Source: Actinomycetes bacterium (GTDB taxonomy: Bacteria > Actinomycetota > Acidimicrobiia > Acidimicrobiales > Microtrichaceae). From it: 64,000 bases of DNA. The position numbers were made by a program, and so were the translations under genes. The stretch lies in assembly GCA_024222295.1 (NCBI GenBank), contig JAAEPF010000051.1, forward strand, positions 62,001 through 126,000, in the 5' to 3' direction. Positions 39,994-47,561 of the stretch are shown piece after piece; positions within the stretch are counted from its first letter, which is position 1; each line of letters starts with the position of its first letter. A model generated the notes under the pieces. That model worked only from the letters and a program-made list of their open reading frames with translations. It was not told the origin of the DNA and ran no database searches.

Positions 39994-40646
39994 CTGCGTG
40001 GCGCAACGACGAAACGAGCTGTGAAGTCTTGCTGGTGCGCCATGGCCGCACCGCGGTCAACGCGCAGGCGCGCCTGTCAGGACACCACAACCCCGACCTC
40101 GACGAGGTCGGCCGGCGCCAGGCGGAGTCGCTCGGGGCAGAGGTCGCGAAGCGCGCCGGACGCGACATCACGGTCGTGTCCTCCCCGTTGGCCCGCTGCA
40201 TGCAGACGGCTGCTGCAATCATCGAGGCCTGCGGTGAGCACGACACGGCCGCTTTCGTGGACGAGCGTTTCATCGAGATGGACTACGGCGAGTGGGACGG
40301 CAAGCCCCTCGACGAGGTACCGGTGGAGGTCTGGCAGCAGTGGCGAACCGACCCGGCCTTCAGCCCGCCCGGCGGTGAGACCCTCGCTTCGGTCACGGAG
40401 AGGGTCGCGGCCGGCCTTGAACAATGGGCGCCTCGCGCTGGAGGCGGGACGCTGGTGGTGGTGAGCCATGTCTCACCCATCAAGGCCGGCGTGATCTGGG
40501 CGCTCGGCGTCGGCGAGGGAGCCACCTGGCGGATGCGGCTCGACAATGCCTCGATCTGCCGGTTGAGCGTGAGCGGCGGCCGTGATGGCCGTGCCCGTGG
40601 GGGTCTCGGCTCGTTCAACGAGACGGCACACCTGCCGCCACCATGA
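39990..40646 (+). CDS. Histidine phosphatase family protein (phosphoglycerate-mutase-like)
   Basis: 218 residues. The catalytic RHG motif is LLVRHGRTAVN at about 14-24, with the phosphohistidine His in it. The second conserved Arg is in SSPLARCMQTA near 65-75, Glu in FIEMDYGEWDGK near 95-106, and the second His in VVVSHVSPIKAGV near 160. It belongs to branch 1, with members acting on phosphoglycerate, cobalamin precursors (CobC-like), trehalose phosphate or other phosphoesters. The substrate cannot be told, but GGETLASVTERVAAGLEQW is typical of the broad-specificity actinobacterial group. Translation is probably coupled to the upstream membrane protein. Confidence 0.88.
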   Translation: MTAWRNDETSCEVLLVRHGRTAVNAQARLSGHHNPDLDEVGRRQAESLGAEVAKRAGRDITVVSSPLARCMQTAAAIIEACGEHDTAAFVDERFIEMDYGEWDGKPLDEVPVEVWQQWRTDPAFSPPGGETLASVTERVAAGLEQWAPRAGGGTLVVVSHVSPIKAGVIWALGVGEGATWRMRLDNASICRLSVSGGRDGRARGGLGSFNETAHLPPP

Positions 40647-40680
40647 GCGTCCCCTCGTGGTGCGGGCGTTGACCGGTCGG

Positions 40681-41622
40681 TCAGGAACCGATGGTTAGCA
40701 CCGACGGGGTCCAACCGCCGCCGGCGGGTGTGAACACGGCCGCCTGCCCGCCGAAGAAGCCCGACAGGATGACCCGGCCGTCGTCGAGCACGAGGATGTT
40801 GTCGGCGATCGGGAGCGGGGAGCGGCCCACAAGGGTCGCCTCGCCGGTTGACGGGTCCACCGCGTAGGCCGACGGGTTGGCGCACTGTGCGACGTACGCC
40901 GTGCCATCGGCGCCGACGTCGACTCCGCAGGCGAAGTCGAGGCCTGTCTTGCCCGCTTCCGAGAAGATGAGCGGGATGTCCGTGAAGGCGCCCGTGGCGG
41001 GGTCGATCGTGGCGAGTCCACCCGTGCCGAGCAGGCCGCCGGCGCCGCCAGTGGGCACGTAGAGCAGTCCATCGGGACCGAACCCGAATCCGTTGAGCGT
41101 GGGCAGGTCATCGGCGACCACCTCGGTGGTGCCGTCGAGGTGGATTCGGATCAGCTCGTCGTGGTCTTCGGTGCCGAACCCGACCAGCACCGATGTGCCG
41201 CCCGGCTCCGCCACGATCGGGTTGACGCCCTTGCCGGGCCTTGCGAGCACTTCGGGGGTGCCACCGCGGGGAACCCGGACCACCAGACCTGTGCTCGGGC
41301 AGGTTGCGACCAGAGAGTCGTCGGCCATGACCGCAACATCGTCGACCGCGCAGATGCTGCCGGTCGGGTATCGCTCGGCGATCGTGCCGGTTTCGGCGTC
41401 GAAGCGGATCAGCTGGGCGCCGAAGATGTCGGCCACCCATACCTCGCCGCCCTCGGCGCCCGGCTCCTGCACGGCGCCGTTGACTCCGAACGGCGGGTTC
41501 TGGGGGACCCCGCCTTCGGGACCAGTCGGCCCCGGCACGCAGGCACTCGCCAGAGCCACAGCCCCGACCACCACCGCGCCGATGCGCGCACGAAACGAAC
41601 TTGCCCCCAGCATTCCAGCCAT
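40681..41622 (-). CDS. Exported beta-propeller (SMP-30/NHL-like) lipoprotein
   Basis: 313 residues from ATG 41620-41622. The signal sequence RARIGAVVVGAVALASAC ends in lipobox ASAC with Cys-28, so it is a lipid-anchored extracytoplasmic protein. The rest is a repeated-strand propeller: VWVADIFGAQLIRFDAETG, DDVAVMADDSLVATC, LNGFGFGPDGLLYVPTGGAG, CGVDVGADGTAYVAQCAN and ILVLDDGRVILSGFFGGQAA. That layout is seen in SMP-30/gluconolactonase and strictosidine-synthase-like proteins. No calcium or catalytic residues can be assigned, so it may be a binding protein rather than an enzyme. The long open frame upstream is non-coding and contains cloverleaf copy B (41687-41775). Confidence 0.78.
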   Translation of the reverse strand: MAGMLGASSFRARIGAVVVGAVALASACVPGPTGPEGGVPQNPPFGVNGAVQEPGAEGGEVWVADIFGAQLIRFDAETGTIAERYPTGSICAVDDVAVMADDSLVATCPSTGLVVRVPRGGTPEVLARPGKGVNPIVAEPGGTSVLVGFGTEDHDELIRIHLDGTTEVVADDLPTLNGFGFGPDGLLYVPTGGAGGLLGTGGLATIDPATGAFTDIPLIFSEAGKTGLDFACGVDVGADGTAYVAQCANPSAYAVDPSTGEATLVGRSPLPIADNILVLDDGRVILSGFFGGQAAVFTPAGGGWTPSVLTIGS

Positions 41623-41686
41623 CCACCGAGTCTGGCACCGGTCCTGCCTGCGATCCAGACAGCCCCTCCTGGTGCCTTCCAAGTCC

Positions 41687-41775
41687 GTGCTGTGACACTC
41701 ATCCCGGTTCTCGGAGGAACCACGCGTCGATGCGACGCGTGACTCCTCGCGAAAGGAGGATGAGTGGTGCAGCAC
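41687..41775. repeat. Cloverleaf-forming interspersed repeat, copy B
   Basis: 89 nt, the same length as copy A at 27768-27856. The outer arms are GTGCTGTGACACTCATCC and GGATGAGTGGTGCAGCAC. The three internal arms are GGTTC/GAACC, CGCGTC-GATGC-GACGCG and TCCT/AGGA. The central arm and its GAT loop are conserved with copy A (CCACGCGTCGAT is identical), while the first arm differs in sequence but still pairs. It lies upstream of the beta-propeller lipoprotein gene and 45 bp beyond the 3' end of the Gfo/Idh/MocA gene. Confidence 0.7.
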
Positions 41776-41820
41776 AGTGGGGTACTGCACAGGCCGCGGG
41801 CGGCGGGGGTGCCGCGCCGG

Positions 41821-42930
41821 TCAGGGCCAGACGGGCTCCCACCGGCCGCTCTCGGCCGAGCGGTACATGGCTAGCGCGCAACGCAGCTCGCCCAGCGCTG
41901 CGTCTGCACCTGCGGCCGGTGAGCGGCCGCCGAGCACGGCTGCGGCGAAGTCGCTGAACTGGCCCGCGTAGGAGCCGAGGTAGCCATCGAACTCAGCGAC
42001 GACCTGGCCCCGCCGCTCGCCGGACCGGTAGCGGGTGACCGTGCCGGAAGCATCGATGGTCAACTCGCCGTCGGTGCCGGTGACCTTGAACAGCGGTTCG
42101 GGTGCCACCGGCGCCGCGGTCAGCAGCGCGTCGAACGATGCCACCACGCCGGAGTCGAAGCGGATGAGCGAGCGCACCAGCGACTCACTCTCCATGCCCG
42201 GGAACGGATGGCCGAGCGCCGCCACCGTTTCTGTGGACCGGCCCAGCCACATGTGCAGAGGCCGCAGCCAGTGCGAACCGGTGTCCATGGCTATGCCGCC
42301 GCCTGCCACCTCCTGGTCGAACCGCCATGGACGCTCGGCGGGCTCCGCTCCTGCCGGCCCCTGCGATCCTGCCGAACCCGCCGACCCCGCCGACCCCGTC
42401 TCGTTGCCAGCGCCGGGTTCGCCGTAGAAGTCGGGCAGGGGAGGGAAGAACGTGGCGGCCCGGGCCGTGACGACCTCGCCGATCGTGCCGTCCTCCAGCT
42501 CGGCTGCCACGGCGAGCACCTCGGGCCAGTACTGGGCATTCTCCGCCACCATGAACACCGTGCCCGCTGCCGCGGCGGCGGCCAGAATCCGTTCGCATGC
42601 CTCCAACGTGGGTGCGAGGGGCTTTTCCAGCAGCACGTTCAGGCCCGCTTCGAAGCACTGCACCGCCACTTCCTCATGCAGGTGGTGCGGGAGCATCAGG
42701 TCGACGGCGTCGAGCTCCACGCCTGCACGGGCTTCGTCGAGCGAGCCGAACGCGGCGGCACCGGTGGCCTCAGCAGTTGCGCGGGCGCGTTCCGGGTCGG
42801 GGTCGACCGCGGCGACGATGTCGATCGGCGCTCCTGACTGCTCGAGTCCGTAGAGGTGCATCGGTGAGATCGCGCCACAGCCCACGAGCGCCATGCGCAC
42901 CCTCTCGTCGGGACCTGATGTCTCAGTCAC
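41821..42930 (-). CDS. Gfo/Idh/MocA family NAD(P)-dependent oxidoreductase
   Basis: 369 residues from GTG 42928-42930, which overlaps the upstream MBL gene by 8 bp. The N-terminal Rossmann domain has MALVGCGAISPMHLYGLEQS near 13-32 and AAVDPDPERARA. The signature LLEKPLAPTLEACERIL near 105-121 contains the catalytic Lys of the EKP motif. The C-terminal domain has AGGGIAMDTGSHWLRPLHMWLG with the conserved His/Asp. A low-complexity insert, SAGSAGSAGSQGPAGAEPAE, interrupts the region after DFYGEPGAG. Family members oxidise or reduce sugars and other polyols, and this substrate is not predictable. It is translationally coupled to the alkylsulfatase-like protein, which suggests a shared pathway. 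Confidence 0.87.
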   Translation of the reverse strand: MTETSGPDERVRMALVGCGAISPMHLYGLEQSGAPIDIVAAVDPDPERARATAEATGAAAFGSLDEARAGVELDAVDLMLPHHLHEEVAVQCFEAGLNVLLEKPLAPTLEACERILAAAAAAGTVFMVAENAQYWPEVLAVAAELEDGTIGEVVTARAATFFPPLPDFYGEPGAGNETGSAGSAGSAGSQGPAGAEPAERPWRFDQEVAGGGIAMDTGSHWLRPLHMWLGRSTETVAALGHPFPGMESESLVRSLIRFDSGVVASFDALLTAAPVAPEPLFKVTGTDGELTIDASGTVTRYRSGERRGQVVAEFDGYLGSYAGQFSDFAAAVLGGRSPAAGADAALGELRCALAMYRSAESGRWEPVWP

Positions 42931-44263
42931 CGGTGTCACCTCCGGCCTGCTCGGCGAGCTTTGCCCGGGACGTGTCGATCCTGTGCTGCAGCCAGCCGGT
43001 CTCCCAGAAGTTCTCGCGGCCGCTGCGCTCCAGCAGTGCCTCGTGCACCTCGATGTCGGCCAAGAGTGCGCCCGGATCCTCGGGCTCCGCGCCCAGGGCG
43101 ACCTCCACGAGGTGCAATGCCGCCTCAGGCTCGCCGGCCGACAGCCTTGCCCGCCCCGCTGAAACCACGGGCTCAACTCCTCCCGCCAACTCCACCAGGT
43201 CGAGCGCCACCTCGGTGTGGGGCACGCCGTAGAGCTCGGTCGTGGACTCGTGGCGGAACCATCCGGCGTACAGCTCCCAGATGGCCCGCACGGCCCAGCG
43301 CACGCACCCATAGCCCTCACCGAGGTCGTACTCCGAGGGGATCTCGATGGTGCGCATCAGCGTCCACAGGTCGGTGCCGCGCTCCATGCCGTCCACCACG
43401 GCGTCGTGCAGCCAGAGAACGCCACGCTCTATGCGCTCCAGCTCGGCGTCAACTACCTCGACCCCGCGGATGGGTTCGAAGTGGCCCGTGCAGAGCAGTT
43501 CCGGGCGCAGTTCCCGTACCCGCCGCAGCGAGTCGAGGAAGGCCAGTGCGTCCCGCGGCCTGTCACCGCGGACGGTGACGAGGTTGGGCACGTGGCCGAA
43601 GAGCGCTGAGAACAGATTGCCGACGATCGCCGTGCGGTGTTGCGGCAACCACACGACGAGCGAGTCGACCGTCTCGCCGCCGGGGACCGAGAGCAACTCC
43701 ACGCGTGTGCCGCCGAAGTCGAGGTCGAGTCGGTCCTCGAATGTTCGGGTCGCGGTGGGGGTCGACTGGCCGCCCGGTACGGCCTCGACCTCTGCTGGGT
43801 CGCCCGCCTCGCGCTGCTCGCGCATGTAGGCGTCGGCTCGCGCGACGGCCTCTGCCCAGAAGATCGCCGAGCGCCGCACACGGAAGCGGTGGATTCGGGC
43901 GTCGTCGGCCTGGCAGGCCGCGTTGGACCGCTGCGCGATGACCTCCGTGCCGTCCTCGATGAAGGCATCTGCGCCGCCGACATGGTCCACATGCCCCTGG
44001 GTGAACACCACCGCGACAACGGGGTCGTCGCTTACGGCGTCGAAGTTGCGGCGGTGCACCGGGGCCTCGAAGCCCATTCCGGTGTTGATCACCACCCTGC
44101 CTGCCGGTGTGGTCAGCAACCACGCGTTGGACAGGCCCTCGGACAGGTGCAGGGCGGTGCCCGGCACCTGTCCGGGCAGGTCGACTGGCACGGCCTGCGG
44201 TGCATGTGCCGGCAGGATTTCGAATCCGCCCCTGCGCTGCACGACGAGTTCACTTCCGCCCAT
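42923..44263 (-). CDS. Metallo-beta-lactamase-fold protein, alkylsulfatase-like
   Basis: 446 residues from ATG 44261-44263 with a near-perfect SD (GGAGGAAC). The MBL core has SNAWLLTTPAGRVVINTGMG near 46-65 and the metal motif FTQGHVDHVGGADAF near 89-103 (HxHxDH changed to GHVDH with Gln in front). Further elements are VELLSVPGGETVDSLVVWLP near 188 and LLCTGHFEPIRG near 256. The C-terminal half has AVRAIWELYAGWFRHESTTELYG and ALDLVELAGGVEPVV. It ends in a TPR-like helical region, as in the dimerisation domain of SdsA-type alkylsulfatases. The altered first metal His may change activity. The next gene is an overlapping oxidoreductase. Confidence 0.8.
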   Translation of the reverse strand: MGGSELVVQRRGGFEILPAHAPQAVPVDLPGQVPGTALHLSEGLSNAWLLTTPAGRVVINTGMGFEAPVHRRNFDAVSDDPVVAVVFTQGHVDHVGGADAFIEDGTEVIAQRSNAACQADDARIHRFRVRRSAIFWAEAVARADAYMREQREAGDPAEVEAVPGGQSTPTATRTFEDRLDLDFGGTRVELLSVPGGETVDSLVVWLPQHRTAIVGNLFSALFGHVPNLVTVRGDRPRDALAFLDSLRRVRELRPELLCTGHFEPIRGVEVVDAELERIERGVLWLHDAVVDGMERGTDLWTLMRTIEIPSEYDLGEGYGCVRWAVRAIWELYAGWFRHESTTELYGVPHTEVALDLVELAGGVEPVVSAGRARLSAGEPEAALHLVEVALGAEPEDPGALLADIEVHEALLERSGRENFWETGWLQHRIDTSRAKLAEQAGGDTGD

Positions 44264-44390
44264 GGGTTCCTCCGGTCGGTCAATTCTGCGATGATCACCG
44301 ACGCCGTGATCCTGCCAGATGGGCAGGTGCCCGGAAGCCGCCTGCAGGTGCGCTCCCACGCGCAGGTGCACCGGACCCCAGGAGGATACG

Positions 44391-45215
44391 TTGTCAGCGA
44401 CACCCAGAATGCCGACCGCCGAGGAAGTCGAGGCCTACCGTCGGGACGGTGTGGTTGTGCTCCGCGGGGCGGTGCCACCTGAGTGGCTCGAGCGGGTCGA
44501 GCCCGCCGTGCAGCGGGCGTGGGAGGGTGATGGCACGGCTGACCTCAGCGAGATGGCTGACGGCGGCGCCGGCGGCAGTGGTCGGTTCCGCGCGGGAACC
44601 GACCACTGGCGCACGGACCCGGACGCAAAGGCATTCGCCTTGGAGTCGCCCCTTGCGGGCATTGCCGCAGCGCTGATGGGCAGCCGGTCGGTGTGGCTGT
44701 GGGAGGACAGCTTCCTGATCAAGGCACCGGGTACCGCCGAGGACACCCGCTTCCACCAGGATCTGCCGTACTTCCACCTCACAGGCACCCAGCTCGCCAC
44801 CTTCTGGGCGCCACTGGACGTTGTGACCGCGCAGACCGGCGCGCTGCGCTTCGTGAAGGGATCCCACCTGTGGGGGCGGGAGTTCACGCCGACCATGTTC
44901 GTCAGCGATGACCCGATCACGGGTGCTCCGGGCGAGGCGGTTCCGCAGATCGACCTGGATGGGCCCGACGTGATGTGCGTGGACATGGAACCGGGCGACC
45001 TAAGCATCCACGACGCACGGACGCTGCACGGAGCGGGCCCCAACACGTCCTCGACGCAATGGCGCCGAGCGGTGTCGGTTCGCTACTGCGGCGACGATGT
45101 ACGAGTCGCCTTCCGGCCGGGCCTGCCCGTGTCACCTTTCCAGGTTGTGCTTACCGAGGGCGAGGCCCTCTCCGACAACGCCTCGACTCCCCAGGTGTGG
45201 CCACGCGGGGCCTAG
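44391..45215 (+). CDS. Phytanoyl-CoA dioxygenase (PhyH) family protein
   Basis: 274 residues. The TTG at 44391 follows GGAGG by 5 nt, better supported than ATG 44409 six codons in. It is an Fe(II)/2-oxoglutarate oxygenase. RRDGVVVLRGAVPPEWLERV at about 17-36 is the classic PhyH opening, H-x-D is His-122/Asp-124 in RFHQDLPYFHL, and TGALRFVKGSHLWG near 146-160 is typical. The distal His is in HDARTLHGAGPNTS with a following Arg in RRAVSVRYCGDD. The substrate may be a branched acyl-CoA or another lipid or small molecule. It is divergent from the MBL gene across a 127-bp promoter region and followed by a clear terminator (45228-45254). Confidence 0.88.
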   Translation: MSATPRMPTAEEVEAYRRDGVVVLRGAVPPEWLERVEPAVQRAWEGDGTADLSEMADGGAGGSGRFRAGTDHWRTDPDAKAFALESPLAGIAAALMGSRSVWLWEDSFLIKAPGTAEDTRFHQDLPYFHLTGTQLATFWAPLDVVTAQTGALRFVKGSHLWGREFTPTMFVSDDPITGAPGEAVPQIDLDGPDVMCVDMEPGDLSIHDARTLHGAGPNTSSTQWRRAVSVRYCGDDVRVAFRPGLPVSPFQVVLTEGEALSDNASTPQVWPRGA

Positions 45216-45227
45216 TGCTGCGCGACC

Positions 45228-45254
45228 GCAGCCCGGCGGGTTGTGCCGGGCTGC
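45228..45254 (+). terminator. Perfect hairpin after the PhyH-like gene
   Basis: GCAGCCCGGC-GGGTTGT-GCCGGGCTGC, a perfect 10-bp GC stem, starts 13 nt after the stop codon at 45215 and is followed by TCTCTTGG. Probable rho-independent-like terminator. Confidence 0.75.
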
Positions 45255-45333
45255 AGTCTCTTGGGGGTGGGGTGTTGCAGTTGCTCTGGTGTTACCTGCC
45301 TTGTGATGAGGGTGGCTGGTGTGTGGGGAACTG

Positions 45334-45376
45334 CCCGGCCGGCGGGTTGGCCGCGCTCCGAACGCCGCCGACCGGG
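45334..45376 (-). terminator. 3' hairpin of small gene, copy 1, conserved loop
   Basis: On the minus strand, about 8 nt after the stop of the small gene (45385-45534), a GC stem (CCCGG and GGCGG arms against CCGCC and CCGGG) closes a loop read on the plus strand as GTTGGCCGCGCTCCGAACG. Fifteen bases of this loop plus the adjoining base recur in the hairpin at 55796-55840, whose stem is different. Position suggests a terminator; the conserved loop suggests an extra role. Confidence 0.6.
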
Positions 45377-45384
45377 GAATGTGC

Positions 45385-45534
45385 TCAGACGATGGAGAGC
45401 CGGTAGTCGCCGGTGTGCTCGTCGTAGCCGACCTGGACTCGACGCCGGCGCACAACGGCTGCGGGGCGGGCTGAAGGGCCGGTGAAGGCGCTTCGACGGG
45501 TCCGGCGGTTGTTTACGGAGGTCATGTCGTTCAT
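45385..45534 (-). CDS. Small basic protein, paralogue of the one at 55847-55990
   Basis: 49 residues from ATG 45532-45534: MNDMTSVNNRRTRRSAFTG, then PSARPAAVVRRRRVQVGYDE and HTGDYRLSIV. Not a family I recognise. A paralogue at 55847-55990 has VSARTAAVLRERRLQIALDS and then GHHRITMA at the same place, so SAR-x-AAV-x-R-x-RR-x-Q is the shared core. The Arg-rich helix followed by a short acidic turn suggests nucleic-acid or RNA binding, but that is inference. There is no SD. An in-frame GTG at 45591 would add 19 residues (VLWSLPPPEP...) lying in a DNA block also conserved at the other locus. A 3' hairpin with a conserved loop follows the stop. Confidence 0.55.
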   Translation of the reverse strand: MNDMTSVNNRRTRRSAFTGPSARPAAVVRRRRVQVGYDEHTGDYRLSIV

Positions 45535-45561
45535 GTACAGATGATCGGGACATCTGCGCGG

Positions 45562-45620
45562 TTCTGGAGGCGGAAGGGACCACAGGACCACTCCGATGAG
45601 CCGTGGGGCCCATCGCCGGG
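45562..45620. repeat. Conserved 59-bp upstream block of small gene, copy 1
   Basis: Reading on the plus strand from TTCTGGAGGCGGAAGGGACC, this block aligns without gaps to 56018-56076, with about 44 of 59 positions identical by eye. It lies 28 bp upstream of the small gene ATG. It may be a promoter or operator, or part of the coding region if the upstream GTG is used. Confidence 0.6.
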
Positions 45621-45807
45621 TTCATCGGGGTGCTCATGACCGGCAGGGCGAACCCCAAGCGCTCAAAGGCCGTTCGTTGCCGTGCAGCCGACGACAAAGT
45701 GCTGGTGGCGGTCGCGCGGCGGCTCTCGGGGATGGTTGGCTAGGGTGCCTTCTCGACCGGCCTGCGACAGCGGGTCGTTGCTGTGGCCACGACCCAGGGG
45801 GGATCCA

Positions 45808-46683
45808 ATGCCGATTGGTGCCAAAGGGCTGGAGAAGCGCGTCATCGAGGTGGATGGCAAGCAGATGGCCTACCACGACTCGGGTCAGGGAGACCCAGTG
45901 GTGTTCCTGCACGGCAATCCGACGTCGTCCTATCTGTGGCGCAACGTGGTTCCGCACCTGGCCGGCAAGGCACGTTGTCTGGTGCCTGACCTGATCGGCA
46001 TGGGCGACTCCGACAAGCTCGATGACGTCGGTCCGGGCTCATACCGGTTCGTAGATCACAGGAGCTACCTCGATGGCCTGCTCGAGCAGCTCGACCTGGG
46101 CGACCACGTCACGTTCGTGGTCCACGACTGGGGCTCAGCGCTGGGCTTCGACTGGGCCAACCGCAACCGGGACCGGGTGGCGGGCATTGCTTACATGGAG
46201 GCGATCGTGCAGCCGGTGGAGTGGGAGATGTGGCCCGACGCGGCAACCGACATCTTCAGGGCCTTCCGCTCCGATGACGGCGAGGCGATGGTCATCGAGC
46301 AGAACCTGTTCGTCGAGGCGGTGCTGCCGGCATCGATCATGCGTGACCTGACCCCCGAGGAGCACGACGAATACCGCCGCCCGTTCCTCGAGCCCGCGAA
46401 CCGCCGCCCCACGCTCACGTGGCCCCGCGAGATCCCACTCGCAGGGGAGCCCGAGGATGTGGTGCAGATCGTGCAGTCCTACAGCGAGTGGCTACCGGAG
46501 TCGGGCATCGCCAAGTTGTTCATCAACGCCGAGCCGGGGGCGATCCTCACCGGCGCTCAGCGCGAGTTCTGCCGGACCTGGGACAACCAGACGGAGCTGA
46601 CCGTGGCGGGCATCCATTTCATCCAGGAGGACTCGCCCGACGAGATCGGCGCCGCGGTGGCCGACTGGTTGCCCACGCGATGA
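45808..46683 (+). CDS. dhaA: Haloalkane dehalogenase
   Basis: 291 residues, the family length. Oxyanion motif HGNP at residues 35-38 and nucleophile Asp-107 in FVVHDWGSALGF with the halide-binding Trp-108. The catalytic Glu is probably Glu-131 in YMEAIVQP, as in the DhaA/LinB (HLD-II) subgroup. The catalytic His is His-270 in GIHFIQEDSPDEIG, typical of this group. It would hydrolyse carbon-halogen bonds in short haloalkanes to alcohol, halide and a proton. ATG 45808 follows AGGGGGGATCC. It stands alone, so the natural substrate and pathway are not evident. The gene family is found in several marine and soil actinobacteria. Confidence 0.92.
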   Translation: MPIGAKGLEKRVIEVDGKQMAYHDSGQGDPVVFLHGNPTSSYLWRNVVPHLAGKARCLVPDLIGMGDSDKLDDVGPGSYRFVDHRSYLDGLLEQLDLGDHVTFVVHDWGSALGFDWANRNRDRVAGIAYMEAIVQPVEWEMWPDAATDIFRAFRSDDGEAMVIEQNLFVEAVLPASIMRDLTPEEHDEYRRPFLEPANRRPTLTWPREIPLAGEPEDVVQIVQSYSEWLPESGIAKLFINAEPGAILTGAQREFCRTWDNQTELTVAGIHFIQEDSPDEIGAAVADWLPTR

Positions 46684-46715
46684 GCTGCTGAGCCGGTCAG
46701 GGGCAGATAGGCGGC

Positions 46716-47561
46716 CTACTTGGCGTTTGTGCGCCCGCGGAGCGCGAAGAACGCGACGGTGTGGCTCGCAAGGCCCACGCCAACCACGGCCGCGAGGCCC
46801 TGGGCGATCGGCACGATGTCCCACCCCTCGGACACGAGCGAGCGCATGCCGCGCAGCAGGTAGGTCACCGGATTGAACTTCGCCACGGTGGCCAGCCAGC
46901 CTGTGAGTGCCTCCTCTGGAACCAGGGCGCTGGTGAGGAACGCGAACGGGAAGAAGACCAGGAACGACTGGTTGACCACCGTCGGGTTGCCGGTCTTGAG
47001 TGCGAGCGCGTATGGCACTCCTGCATAGGCAACGCTCCACAGCCCGGCGAACACGAGGTAGGCCGCGAATCCGGCCACGCCGGTCTCGAAGCGCACTCCA
47101 ACCGCCATTGCGACCAATGACACCGCCGCGGCCAGGCCCATGGCGAGCACGAAGTCAGCGATCATGTGGCCGAGCAGCAGCGCGGGTCTGCGCACGGGGG
47201 AGAGAGCCAGTTTGTCGAAGTAGCCGTTCTGGATGTCAAGGGTCAGCCCGTAGGCCCGCGTGATGCCGGTGACCGTGAGGACGATGGCGGTGGAGAGCTG
47301 GAAGGCCTTGAAGTCGAAACCCGGATCAGTGCTCTCCGCGAGCGACTGGAGTGACCCCACGTTGATGGCGAAGAAGAACGCGCCCACGAAGATCGGCGGG
47401 ATGACCGCCTCGGGGTCGCGCCAGGCCGCACGCAGGCCCCGGAGGCCGATCGAGCGGATGTCGGTGAGCAGCCCGGCCCGTCGAGCACGTACTGGCTCGT
47501 CGCCCGCGTCGGAACGCTGCTCGGGTTCTTCGAGAGCAGGGGTCGGTGCATCGCCGGTCAT
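46716..47561 (-). CDS. ABC-2 type drug exporter permease (DrrB-like)
   Basis: 281 residues with six hydrophobic segments (about 50-75, 88-105, 132-160, 163-190, 200-218, 250-272). An N-terminal cytosolic stretch (DIRSIGLRGLRAAWRDPEAVIPP) precedes the first helix, and the conserved LDIQNGYFDKLALSPVRRPAL near 107-127 is the DrrB/ABC-2 signature. SFLVFFPFAFLTSALVP near 199-215 is also typical. It overlaps the ATPase gene by 4 bp, forming a two-subunit exporter for lipophilic drugs or lipids. The substrate is unknown. Confidence 0.9.
   Translation of the reverse strand: MTGDAPTPALEEPEQRSDAGDEPVRARRAGLLTDIRSIGLRGLRAAWRDPEAVIPPIFVGAFFFAINVGSLQSLAESTDPGFDFKAFQLSTAIVLTVTGITRAYGLTLDIQNGYFDKLALSPVRRPALLLGHMIADFVLAMGLAAAVSLVAMAVGVRFETGVAGFAAYLVFAGLWSVAYAGVPYALALKTGNPTVVNQSFLVFFPFAFLTSALVPEEALTGWLATVAKFNPVTYLLRGMRSLVSEGWDIVPIAQGLAAVVGVGLASHTVAFFALRGRTNAK

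Noticed and set aside
45385-45534. Toxin-antitoxin pair
   Set aside because: Only one small protein per locus, no second overlapping gene and no TA-family motif; the paralogy and hairpins are better described as an unassigned module.
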